Shown: positions 12,837-24,389 of the stretch, one piece after another
Position numbering within the stretch: position 1 is the first letter of the stretch
How the letters are laid out: every line of letters begins with the position of its first letter
Origin: Tolypeutes matacus
Lineage: Eukaryota; Chordata; Mammalia; Cingulata; Chlamyphoridae
Direction of reading: 5' to 3'
Assembly (NCBI GenBank): GCA_026826555.1
Contig: JAKSZT010000116.1
Location: forward strand, 1,928,177-1,992,176
Length of the DNA stretch: 64,000 bases
Program-made: the position numbers and the translations under genes
Notes under the pieces: generated by a model
What the model was told of the DNA's origin: nothing
The model's database searches: none
The model's input: only the letters and a program-made list of their open reading frames with translations

Positions 12837-14682
12837 ACCTATGTATGTCAGTGTCAACAAATGGATTGAGAGGTGAATAATTTCTTATTTATTCTTCTGC
12901 TATTTATTTATTTATTATATTTATTATAGAGCTATTGAAAATGTTTAATAATGATTGAAGAGAAGAATGCACACCACTGTGAATATACCAAGGACCAAAG
13001 AATGTACACATTGGATAAAAAAGATATTGGTTTAATATGTCTCAATAAAACAGATTTGTTTCAAAAATTGTGTGGATGTCAGGAGTTGTACACCCAAGTG
13101 GAGCCATGGATTGTAGTTATTAGTCATATTTCAAAGATATTCTGGCCAGTTTTTCAAAATGAACCACAATTCAAGGTTCTCCTGGAGATGGGATATCTGT
13201 AAGGTGTTAAACCCCTATATTTTTTAAGGCTGTGATTTGTTATATACTTCACGATTATATATGTCCATGTATGACTGATATGCATCACTAGAAATGTATA
13301 TTAAAAAAGAGACAAATATGAAGCTTTGGAATTACCACTTTCTCTAAAGTGGTCTTCCTTTTGTGTTTCTTCATTGTTGGAGACTACAAATATGCCTGCA
13401 TAGAATGAAGCACAGTACACTCTGCTTGATGTATTAGATCCTTGATTTTAAGAACCATTCTTGTAACCCTTGATACCTTGTAAACATTTGAGACACTCTG
13501 TCACCATCTGGGCCCTACAAACCCTTTTGTTCTTCTGGTTTTTGGCAAGGTCCTTCATAAGCCATAGGAGAAATTTGGTGGCTGGGAACTATTTGTACTC
13601 TGAGTTCCTGGGTTTTCATTTGTCTATATGTGGATTCTGTTTCTTTGTAAGAATGAGTTTGATTTTACTTCCAATAATTTCTAAAAATTTACAATATGTA
13701 ATAAGAGCAGATATTTATATATGGATAACTGCATCAAAATCTCTCTGTCCTCAAGAACAGAACAATGAAGTCCAGAAAATCAGGAGTGGTTTCCTTGAAA
13801 TAAAATCTGTAGCCTTCTAAACATTCAGTAAACAATCATGAAATCATGTAAAATCATCTCCTTGCAATTATCAATTTAACTACACTCCTTTTTAAAATTA
13901 ACATTTTCTTTCAATCATATCCATTTCAGATCTTAATTTTAAAATAAAGAGTTAGCCAATAACTTTTAAAAACCATTCATTGTTCACTTTGATCACATGA
14001 TGTAGAATGGGATCACATATCAATACAACTGATAGATAACCCAAAAAGTTGCTCACGGAAAGCCAGAAAAAGTCCTATGTATGTCAGTGTCAACAAATGG
14101 ATTGTGAGGTGAATAATTTCTTTATTATTCTTCTGGTATTCTTTATTTATTATAGTTAATATAGAGCTATTGTAAAGCTTTAATAATGATTGTTGAGATG
14201 AATGCACACAACTGTGAATATACCAAGGACCAATGAATGTATACATTGGATTAAAAAAACACTGATTTAATACATCTCAATAAAACAGTTTCTTTTTAAA
14301 AATCGTGGGGATGTCAGGAATAGTACACACAAGTGGCACCATGGATAATAGTTATTAGCTTGGTTCAGAAATAATGGTCAATTATTAAAAATGCATCACA
14401 ATTCAAGTTTCTGCTGGAGATGGGATGATTGTGAGGTGTTATGCCCCTTTATTTTCTAAGGTTGTAATTTCTGCTCAAGAATTCAAGTTTATGTATGTTC
14501 ATGTATGAGGGATATGTATCACTAAAAATATATATTAAGAGAAACAGGGTTTTGAGAGAGAAATATGAATATTTGGAATTACCTGTTTCTCTAAATGGTG
14601 TTTCTTTGTTCTTTCTTCATTGTTGGAGCCTATAATCACGCATGCAAAGAAGGGAGGGTGGTGCATTTTTATTGATGGATTT

Positions 14683-14794
14683 GGTCCTTGACTTTTTTTT
14701 TTACCGGGAGGTCACGGGGATCGAACCGGGTCCATCCATATGGGAGATGGACGCCCAACCATTTGAGCCACATCTGTGCCCAGGTCCTTGACTT
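14683..14794 (-). mobile_element. Short tRNA-derived SINE (minus strand) with 12 bp target duplication
   Basis: On the minus strand a body of about 88 bases starts GGGCACAGATGTGGCTCAAA. It carries an A-box-like TGGCTCAAATGG and a B-box-like GGTTCGATCCC, then ends in a poly-A run (seen as T on the plus strand at 14693-14702). The duplicated target GGTCCTTGACTT is perfect at 14683-14694 and 14783-14794. It is a pol III retroposon, not a tRNA gene, because there is no anticodon arm or 3' half. Confidence 0.9.
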
Positions 14795-17700
14795 CTATGA
14801 ACCATTCCTCTCCTTCATGATATCTTGTAAACATTTGAGTCACTCTTTTTCACCTAGTGGACCCTACAAGTATCTTTTTCTCTTCTGGTTGTTGGTAAAG
14901 TACTTCATAAGCCAAAGGAAAAATTTGGAGACTAGGAGTTGTTTGTACTCTGAGTTCCTGGATTTTCATTTCTGAATATGTGGATTCTGTTTCTTTGTAA
15001 GGAATGGGTTTGATTTTATTTCCAAAACTTTCTTAAAAATTACAATATGTCACAAGAGCAGGTATTTGTATATGGACACATGCATCCCAATCTCTCTGCA
15101 CTTCCAAACAGCCAATGATGTACAGAAAATCAGGAATGGTTTCTTTGAAACAAAATTCAAAGCCTTCTAAACATTCAATAAACAATCATGATATCATGGA
15201 AAAAGATTTCCTCAAATTATTGATTTACCTACACACACTTTTAAAATTAACATTTTCATTCAATCTAATATTCATTTCAGTTCATAATTTAAAAATAAAT
15301 AACTTTTCAACAGCTCTCTAAAACCCATTAATTGTTCACTTTGTCCACATGATATAGTATGGGATCATATATCAATAAAACTGATAGATAAACAAACAAA
15401 CAAAAATGTTCCAGGACAGCCAGAAAACACAGATATATGTCAGTGTCAACAAATGGATTGAGATGTGAATAATTTCTTCTTTATACTTCTGGTATTTCTT
15501 TATATATTATAATTATTATAAAATTTTGAAAAGTTTTAATAATGATTTAAGAGATGAATGCACACCACTGTGAATATACCAAGGACAAGGGAATGTACAC
15601 ATTGGATAAAAAACATATTGGTTGAATATGACTCATAAAACATATTTGTTTCAAAAATCATGGGGATATCAGGAATTGTACACCCAAGATGAGATATGGA
15701 TAATATTTGTTCGTCGTGTTTCAAAGATGCTATGGCCAATTTTAAAAATGAATCACAATTCAAGTTTCTTCTGGAGATTGGACCACTGTAAGGTAATATG
15801 CACCTTTATTTTCTAAGTTTGTGATTTATGCTCTAGACCTCAAGTTTATGTATCTTCAGGTATGACTGGTATGTATCACTAAAAATAAATATTAAGAGAA
15901 AGAGTAGGGTGAGAGAAAATATGAGTCTTTGGAATTACCTATTTCTCTAAAGTGGTCTTCCTTTTGTGATTCTTCATTGTTATAGGCTATAATCGTGTGT
16001 GGATAGAAAGGAGGGTGGTACAATCTGTTTGATGGATTAGGTCCCTTAATTTATGAGCCATTCATCTCCGCCATGATATCTTCTAAACCTTTGAGACACT
16101 GTTTGATACCTTGTGGACATTAAAAGTCCCTTTTCCTCTTCTGGGTGTTTGCTATGTCCTTCATAAACTATAGGAGAAATTTGGAAGTTTGGAGCTATTT
16201 GTACTCTGTGTTCCTGGATTTACCTTTGTGTATATGTGGATTCTGCTTCTTTGTAATAATGAATTTGATTTTATTTCCTGAACTTTCTAAAAACTTACCA
16301 TATGTCATAAGAGCAGGTACTTACATATGGATACCTGCATCACTACCTCTCTGCACTCAAGAACTGCCCAGTGATGCCTTGAAAATAAGGAATGGTTTCC
16401 TTGATACAAAATCCTGATCCTTCTAAACATTCAATAATCAATCGTGAAATCATGGAAAAAGATCTCTTCTGAATTATCAATTTCCCTGCACTCCCTTTTA
16501 AAATTAACATTTTCTTTCTATCTAATATCCATTTAAGGTCATAATTTTAAAATAATGAACTTTTCAACAGCTTTTAAAAAATCGTCATTGTTCACATTGT
16601 CTAAATGATGTAGTATGGGATCACATATCAAATAAACAGATATATGAACAGAAGAAGTTTTTCAAGGACAGCCAGAAATACACCTATGTTTGTCAGTGTC
16701 AACAAATGGTTTGAGAGGTGAATAATTTCTTATGTAATCTTCTGGTTTTTCTTTATTTATTATAATTATTATAGAGCTATTGAAAATGTTTAATGATTGA
16801 AGAGATGAATACACACCACTGTGAATATACCAAGGATGAGGGAATGTACACATTGGATAAAAAGATACTGCTTTAATATGTCTCAATAAAACACATTTGT
16901 TTTAAAATTCATGGGGATGACAGGAATTGTAAACACATGTGGAGCCATGGATAAGAGTTATTGGTCATGTTTCAGTAATGCTCTGGCTAATTTCTGAAAA
17001 TGAATCAGAAATCAACTTTCTGCAGGGAAGAGACCACCATAAATTGTTATGCCCCTTTATTTTCTAAGGTTGTGTTTTCTGCTCTAGACTTCAATTTATG
17101 TATGTTCATGTATGACTGAGGTGCATCACTAAAAACATATATTTAGAGAAAGAATGTGGTGAGTGACAAAAATGAACTTTTGGAATTATCTATTACTCTA
17201 AAGTGGTCTTCCTTTTTTGTTTCTTCATTGCTGATGTCTATAATCAGGCGTGCATAGAATGAAGGGTGGTACACTCTGATTGATGGGTGAAGTCCGTGAC
17301 TTTTATGAACCATTCATCTCTCCCATGATATCTTGTAAACATTTGAGTCACTGTTTGTTACCTTGTGGGCCTACAAGCCCCTTTTTCTCTTCCCAAAGTG
17401 GCTAGGTCCTTCATAAGCCAGAGGAGAAATTTGGAACCTGGGAGCTTTTTCTACTCTGAGTTCCTGGGTTTTCATTTGTCTATACGTGGATTCTGTTTCT
17501 TTGTAAGAATGAGTTTGATTTTATTTCCAATACTTTCTAAAAAATTACAATATGTCATAAGAGCTGGTATTTATATATGGAAACATGCATCACAATTTCT
17601 CTTCACTCAAGAACAGACCAGTGGTGTCCACTAAATCAGGAATGGTTTCCTTGAAACAAAATTTGGAGACTTCCAAACTTTCAGTACACAATCTTGAAAT

Positions 17701-17995
17701 CATGGAAAAAGATATCTTCTGACTTTTTCATTTATGTACACTCTCTTTTTAAATTAACATTTTTTGAATCTAATATCTGTTTCACTTCATAATTTTATAA
17801 CAGACGTTTTCCACAGCTTTAAAAAAACTCATTCATTGTTCCCTTTGTCCACATGATGTTGTATGGGATCACATAGAGAAAAAAATGATAGATAAACAAG
17901 AAAAGGTGTTCAAGGACAGCTAGAAAAACACCTATGTATGTCAGGGTCAACAAATGGATGGAGAGTTGAATAATTTATTCTTTATTCTTCTGGTT

Positions 17996-18335
17996 TTCTC
18001 TCACCCCTTTGCAAGAACCCTCCCTCTCTCACAGAACGTTCCCTCTCACCAGGCCCTGTCACCCTGTTGCTGGGCCAGGAGTCATGGCTCAAACCTGCTT
18101 TATTTTGCTAATGGTAGGACTCAGCATCCTCTGTTAACCACCACAGGTGGTCTAAAAACTTATAAATCTCTTCCTATCAGTCCATGTCATTGATCTGCAC
18201 AGATAGATGTCCCAAGTTTCTCACTTCATATGCCCACAGCACAGACATCTGGGCAGGTCCATGTCCACAAACAGTGTTCCTCAGGGAGTTTTCAGTGAGT
18301 GCCCTCCTAAACTGATGCCATCTTGCCTCCATCTC
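17996..18335 (-). mobile_element. Inverted L1 5' UTR fragment
   Basis: This matches the L1 leader near 4770-5115 in the same (minus) orientation and ends at about 18330 in the L1 start signature (GCCATCTTGCCTCC on the plus strand). Reading leftwards it gives the first about 340 bases of an L1, degraded and with few CpGs left. It adjoins the plus-oriented ORF2 tail at 18353, so the two pieces are in opposite orientation. Confidence 0.8.
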
Positions 18336-18352
18336 TATGGAGTTCTTTCTAA

Positions 18353-19151
18353 TAAATAAATGGGATCTCCTCAGAATTAAAAACTTCTGCACCTCATAGG
18401 ATGATTTTATGAAAATACAAAGGCAGTCTACACAATGGGAGAAAATATTTGGCAAACATATATCTGATAAGAGCCTAATATCGTGCATATGTAAAGATAT
18501 CCTACACTTTGAAAATAAAAAGACAAACTACACAATTAAAATATGGGCAAGTGACCTGAAAAGACATTCTCCAAGGAAGAAATACAAATGGCTAAAAAGC
18601 ACCTTGAAAAATACACGACATTGCTCGTTATTCGGGAAATTCAAATCAAAGCCACAATGAGATACCATCTTACACCCATCAGCATGAAAGTTATTAAAAA
18701 AAAAAACACCAGAATATAAGTGTTGGAGAGGATATGGAGGAATAGGAACCCTCATCCACTGCTGGGGGGTTTGTGTAATGGTCCAGGCATTGTGGAGGAC
18801 AGTTTGGCAATTCCTCAGAAAACTAACAATAGATATCCCGTATGATCCAGCAATTCCACTGCTGGGTATATACCCAGAAGAATTGAAAGCAAAGACACGA
18901 ACAGACATATGCACACCAATGTTCATAGTGGCATTGTTCACAAATGCCAAAAGTTGGAATCAGCCCCATGCCCATCAACAGGTGAATGGATAAGCAAATT
19001 GTGGTACATACATACAAAGGAATATTACTCAGCTGTTAGAAGGTATACAGCGTTAACATATGGAATAACATAGATGAATCTTGAAGAACTTATGTTGAGT
19101 GAAGCAAGCCAGGCAGTGAAGGATGAACAGTATATGGCCTCACTGATTTGA
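18353..19151 (+). pseudogene. L1 ORF2 C-terminal fragment
   Basis: Translated pieces match the L1 ORF2 C-terminus, including LPYDPAIP-type (here IPYDPAIPLLGIYPEELKAK) and TDICTPMFIVALFTNAKSWN. The frame is broken near 18550-18780 and ends at a TGA at 19149-19151. It aligns with 57480-58268 of the plus-strand L1. The upstream five-sixths of ORF2 is absent. Confidence 0.92.
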
Positions 19152-21806
19152 ATTGAGGAAAGTGAACAGTCTCTGAGAACCACTGTCTGAAAGATAGGTA
19201 AAAAAGGCAGAGAGAGAGAAGAGTATGTTATGAGACATCATCCATATGGACATAATCTATGGTAAAGTGATTGAGTAGAGTTGCATATTGAAGGGTAGGA
19301 CAGGTGGGTAGATATATTATTGGATTTGGTGGTGCAGGGTTAACAGGTGGTTAAATTAGGAAGGGCAGGTTAGTATACCCAAGGTATGTAACTATGATTC
19401 TTTTCATCCCATGAGTCAGGACAGGGGAGTGGCATATGTCCCAGGGGATGGAGAGGAAGGAACAGGAACAATCATATGGGGTATTTAGTGGTCATGGGAA
19501 ATGTTTTTCTTTACCATACAGTAATGGACACAGGACATGGTAACTATCATTCAAAATTATTTAACTGTATCATCTAAATTGTAAACCATGCTGTAAACCA
19601 TTGACAATGTTTAGTAGCTATTTCACTATCTCTATAACAGTTATAACAATGCTACCATCCACAAAAAAAAGTTTTAATATGGGGTGGGGAAGCGGGAGGG
19701 AGGATGGGTATATGCAAATCTCTAGTATACTGTGAGTGACTTTGCTGTGATCTAAAACTTCTTTGAAAACTAAATGAAAATTTGGGATACACTAAGGGAA
19801 TGAGAGGGGGAAGGTGTCGCAGTACACAGTGGATATCTGATAATGGAGTGATGAAAGGAGAAAAAAATTAAAATTTTTTTTAAAATTTTTTTGTTTTTTT
19901 CCATTTTCTTTTTTTTAATGTCCCAATCCATTAATTATATTTTATTTTTAGTTCTTTTTTTCTCAGTTTCCTTATATTTTATCTCTTGCATTTAAGCTCA
20001 TCATTATTATTTCATTGTCCTATTAACTGTATATGGTTATTATATGGGCTTCATCTTCAAAGAATGTTTAGATCACAGTAGGGTTACAATGGGGGCTGCA
20101 GAGGATTGTTGGTGGGGTGTGTCTGCAATGGGGGATTCATAGGAGTAAGTCCATCTGAATATACATAAAGTATATATAAAATTGTTCAAATGATCAAGGG
20201 ATGAGACACGATCATGGTGGATAGACAATCACTCCATATATGAGGGAATACTGAATTCCCAGCCTGGAGAGGTCTGCCACCTTCTAAAAGGGAGCAGCAA
20301 CACTACCCTGAGTCCAGGGGCAATGTCTGGCAAAAGAGGATGGCCCAGTGTTGGGTTCTTGATATTGATGTCTATCTTTATGAGACTTTGCTCTTGTAAT
20401 TAAAACTTGGCCTACTGTTATGGGGTGCCTAAGGGTTGCCATCTGAGAGCCTCCTTGTTGCTCAAATATGGCCTCTCTGTAAGCCAAACTCAGCATGTGA
20501 ATGCATTACCTTCCCCCCAATGCAGGACATGAGCCCGGGCATGAGCCTCCCTGGCAACAAGGGATTAATACCAAGTGCCAACTGGAAAAATGACTGGAGA
20601 AAGACCTTGTATAAAAGGGGAAATAGGTAAAGACAAATGAGTTCATGTGATAAGAGACTTCAAAGAGAGTCGGGAGGTCATCCCAGAGGTAATGTTTATT
20701 CACACCTCAGTAAGATCTCATAGAACACCAACATGGATGTCACCCCACACAGAGGGGCCCCTGAGGGCTCTGGAGACATCCAGGTCCTATATAAGGTGGG
20801 ATAGCCCCAGAGACTGACAACTAATGTCAATCTAATTTGGAATCTGTGCTCCTGAGAGTGACAGAGTTAGACTCAAATAAGTCCTCCCTGCACATGGCCC
20901 ATCAGTCCCTTCTATTCAAACCCATATTTGAGGCTGGAGTTTGAAGGTGTACTTCCAGAGACTGGAGCCTCTGGCCTGCCTATGCACCAGCTGTGCCTGG
21001 AATCTCAGTGGAGCTTCAACTCCAACTCTACAGCTCAAAGGACTCACCCACGTCACCTGGTGAGGAGTTGATGATGAACAATGGCCATCCCAGTGTATGG
21101 AGAAACCCCGCACCTGAAGGGAGGATAATCCATTCCACTCTATACATGGGGTATAAGCCCACTTTCACTTGGAGGTGGAGTGGACATGACCATTCCAGTT
21201 CCCTCAGGATTGGAGGAAGAGCTATGGAATAGAGTGGACTTAATCATATTCTGTTGTAAACATATTGTGATTCAAGCAATGGAAGAAATTATAACAGTGA
21301 GGTGGAGCCAGTGGCCACTATATGCTTTCAGGGTGGGGAGGGGAAGGGCTTTTGCAATACAGGGGCTTTTTCAGAACTTGGGGGTTCTCCTGAGTGATGT
21401 AGTGGCAATGGATATAGGCCATTTTACATCAGCATATACCATGCAGTACTGTGTGGAGCAGTGCAATCTACCATGTGATCTGTGGTCTATGCTTAGTGGC
21501 AAAGCCCCGGGATGTGTATATCCATTGCAGGTGGTGTGCCACACTAATGAAAGATGTTTATGTGAGATGTTATGGGAGGTTTGGGAGGTGGAGATCATGG
21601 GAATCCCTATAATCTTTCTGTAACATTTAAATAATCTTAGCATCTTTTAAAATGTATATGACAAAAATAACATTTATTTAAGCAAATGCACATATTTGTA
21701 TATATATACATATATCATTTTACAAATATTGGTTGTGTATTGTGAAAAATTTGATTTTTACCCACAATAAAAAAAGAAAGAATTTAAAAATAAAAAAGAA
21801 AGAAAG
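19152..21806 (+). other. L1 3' UTR (about 2.6 kb) with A-rich tail
   Basis: Non-coding sequence follows the ORF2 stop without a break. It aligns along its length with 58269-60900 and, inverted, with 1-1112. It ends with CCCACAATAAAAAAAG (a polyadenylation-signal-like AATAAA) and an AAAG-rich tail at about 21768-21806. Because the same block follows ORF2 in independent copies and ends in the tail, I treat it as the L1 3' UTR and not a separate element. Confidence 0.85.
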
Positions 21807-23852
21807 AGCTCCATAGACATTGAGGAGGAGAGAACTCTTCAGCTTTGATCATGTTGCCCCAGGAAGAGAGATGATCTATTCACCTTATTATTTACATCTG
21901 ACCATGTGAGGAGAGAAGCGCATGACAGCCCAGAAAGAAATGGTCCCTCCAACTACAGCTAAGATTGGAAGAAGCTGGGCCAACAGAACTTAAGAAGAAA
22001 GAGAAGGCTGGATGATTGCAGATATCAGCAGCCCTCTTGCTTCAGCACGTGGCAACAGACATTTGGTGAGAATGTACCTCTTCTAGTACTTTGAGTTGGA
22101 CTCTTTAGGGCCATATAACTGTAAACTTTTTTACCCCAAATAAGTACCCTTTGTAACAGCCAAGAGATTTCTGATACTTTACATCAGCACACCTTTCGCT
22201 GCCTAATACAACATATAATATAGTGATGTTGTTAATGACTATTTTTAAAAAGCAGGCAGTGGGATAAAAGGTATGTATATTCTCTTAGTATATATGTGTC
22301 TAGTTGAAAAAGAGAGAAATATCAAACATTCAAAACTGGGACTGATAATGCCATTGTGAAGTACAAATATATGAAATAATTCCATGAATTTTACTAGTCT
22401 CTCTTAGCTAATTTAACCTGTTTTTAATGAAATAGGAAAGTGTATGCTGCATAATGTGCTTGGTACAACAAAAATATAATTATTCATTTTTGTTAACAGT
22501 GTGTAGGACTATTTAACATTAATAAAATTAAGATGAAGAGTAACTGAAATTGGAATGCATATTCTAAGATATGGCATACAATGGAACTGTATTTTGAAAT
22601 TCATCAAAAACTTAAATATGTGTATTTTTAATGTATTCTTCAATCCTAGGTAGTGTTAGGTTCAAAGGGATACCAAGGAAGGGAAGCATCTTAGAGATCA
22701 GACTGGGATGTGAAGTTAGTTTTCGCAAAGCCTTTAATGAGTGAGAGATCTTAGCAGGCAGACTCAATAAACAGCAGTCCCAAGGGAGGTTTAGAAGAGG
22801 ATTTTTATAATTCATTCTGGGGCTAGACTACAAATGGCTGGTTGTGATGATTTATGCTAGTCATATAATTTCAAGGTTAGGATGCAATAACTCACATTGG
22901 TTTGGTAATTCCACCTGCATCCTTGATGTTATCATCTTTGTCATGGATTGTTAACTTCATATCAACAGGGATGCTCAAGGAGGGAGTGGGGGAGGGAGCT
23001 CTGGTTTCATTTCACAGAAATTTTTAGGTGGAGGAAGAGGGAGGAAGGGGTTGGATAGGGGAGGCAGGGAAGGAACTCTGGGCTTAACAGACATTCTCTT
23101 AATTTTTAGAAAAGACAGTTTTCTCAAAAAATTGTGATAAGATATCTGAGAAGAAAAAATAATTGGCCCGTAGCTACCAACAAATACTTAGCCCATGAAA
23201 AACAGTCATTTTGGATAGAGTTGCTAACACACTGGCAATCTGAGTCAATGAGGGTACAAGGAACTCTCTCTCAACTAAGAGGAGTAAATTAACCTAGGAT
23301 TCAAATAGCCAGAAATCATAATTTCATTATTCAATATTATATATTTTAAACATACCAAATGAAATAATTAGTAGTTTAATTATATATATGTGTGTGTGTA
23401 ACAGTTCAATTATGTATAGATTTTTAATTTTTCATTGGATTAAAGGAGATACTAAGATACTATGTCTAGTAAGTGACTCTGACTTTGATTTATATTAGTG
23501 CCCTATTAGACAAGCTTAGTATTGCTAATTATTTCATGAATCATAAAACTATCAAATCTAAAATGATTCTCAGCATATATCTTGAGTATTATTCATTGAT
23601 TATAATGTGCATTTGTTAAAAATATTTGTTTATTTAAAATAATATAATGGAAAAAATAATGTAAAACAAAAAATCCTAATTTTCTATGATTGTATAGTCA
23701 GATGCAATTGTGTGGTTTCAAAGCAGACAGTCTAATAAGTGAATTCCTGAAAAGGTTTATGTTTCTATAATTTTGAATCTCACTCATTGGAGACACATGA
23801 AATATATCTAAAATTTTCCTAAATAAAACTCTCTTAAAATTAAAAAAAAAAT
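21807..23852. other. Unassigned 2 kb block between L1 tail and satellite, ending in an A-rich tail
   Basis: No reading frame or family is recognised. Its left 400 bases are moderately GC-rich and include ACCCCAAATAAG and CGCTGCCTAATACAA, which recall the 3' ends of some LTRs. The middle (22600-23100) has purine-rich G/A stretches. The right end reads CCTAAATAAAACTC and then an A run at 23839-23850 just before satellite resumes. It could be an old retrocopy or a degraded LTR element into which the L1 inserted. It is not satellite. Confidence 0.45.
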
Positions 23853-24389
23853 GATTAAATATGTCTCAATAAAACAGATTTATTTTAAAAATAGTGGGGA
23901 ATGTTAGGAATTGTACACCCAAGTGGAGCCATGGATAATAGTTTATAGTTGGGTTTCAGAAATGCTCTGGTCAATTTTTAAAAATGAATCACAATTAATA
24001 TTCTGCTGGATATGTGTAAATGGGACCACTCTAAGGTGTTATTCACCTTTATTTTCTAAGATTGTGATTTCATCTCTAGTCTTCAAGTTTATGTGTGTTC
24101 ATGTATGACTCATATGCATCACTAAAATATATATATTAAGAGGATGTGGTTGGTGAGAGACAAAAATGAAGCTTTGGAATTACCTATTTCTCTAAAGTGG
24201 TCTTCTTTATGTGTTTCTTCATTGTTGGAGGCTATAATCACGTGTGCATAGAATGGAGAGTGGTACACTCTGCTTGATGGATTAGGTCCTTGACTTTTAT
24301 GAACCGTTCCTCTCCCCCATGATATGTTGTAAGCATTTCAGTCAGTCTTTGTTAATATGTGGACAGTACAAGTCCCTTTTTCTCTTCTG

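Larger units (their letters stand above)
5117..17995 (+). repeat. 1.25 kb macrosatellite array, block 1
   Basis: A head-to-tail tandem repeat. Using the recurring motif GAGTTCCTGGGTTTTCATTT as phase marker, monomers start at 5136, 6401, 7672, 8921, 9841, 11090, 12340, 13602, 14952, 16208 and 17458. Spacing is 1249-1271 except where a monomer is deleted (8921) or carries a SINE (13602). Other landmarks recur at fixed offsets: CAGTTCATAATTTTAAAATA, GATGAATGCACACCACTGTG, TATGTCTCAATAAAACAGAT and ATGCCCCTTTATTTTCTAAG. Composition is about two-thirds AT. Copies differ from a by-eye consensus by roughly 7-12 percent. The last monomer is cut at 17995 by L1-related DNA. I see no CENP-B box. Confidence 0.95.

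Noticed and set aside
14695..14782. tRNA gene
   Set aside because: Only A- and B-box-like parts with a poly-A tail and target duplications: a SINE. The same applies at 53841-54015.
5117..17995. Centromeric alpha-like satellite with CENP-B boxes
   Set aside because: The monomer is 1.25 kb, not about 171 bp, and I found no match to the CENP-B box pattern.
20000..21650. Separate mobile element or small genes after the L1 (frames such as 20993-21232 and 21180-21623)
   Set aside because: The same sequence follows ORF2 in independent L1 copies and ends in the A tail, so it is the L1 3' UTR. The frames are not conserved in the copy at 59.9-60.7 kb apart from one short stretch.
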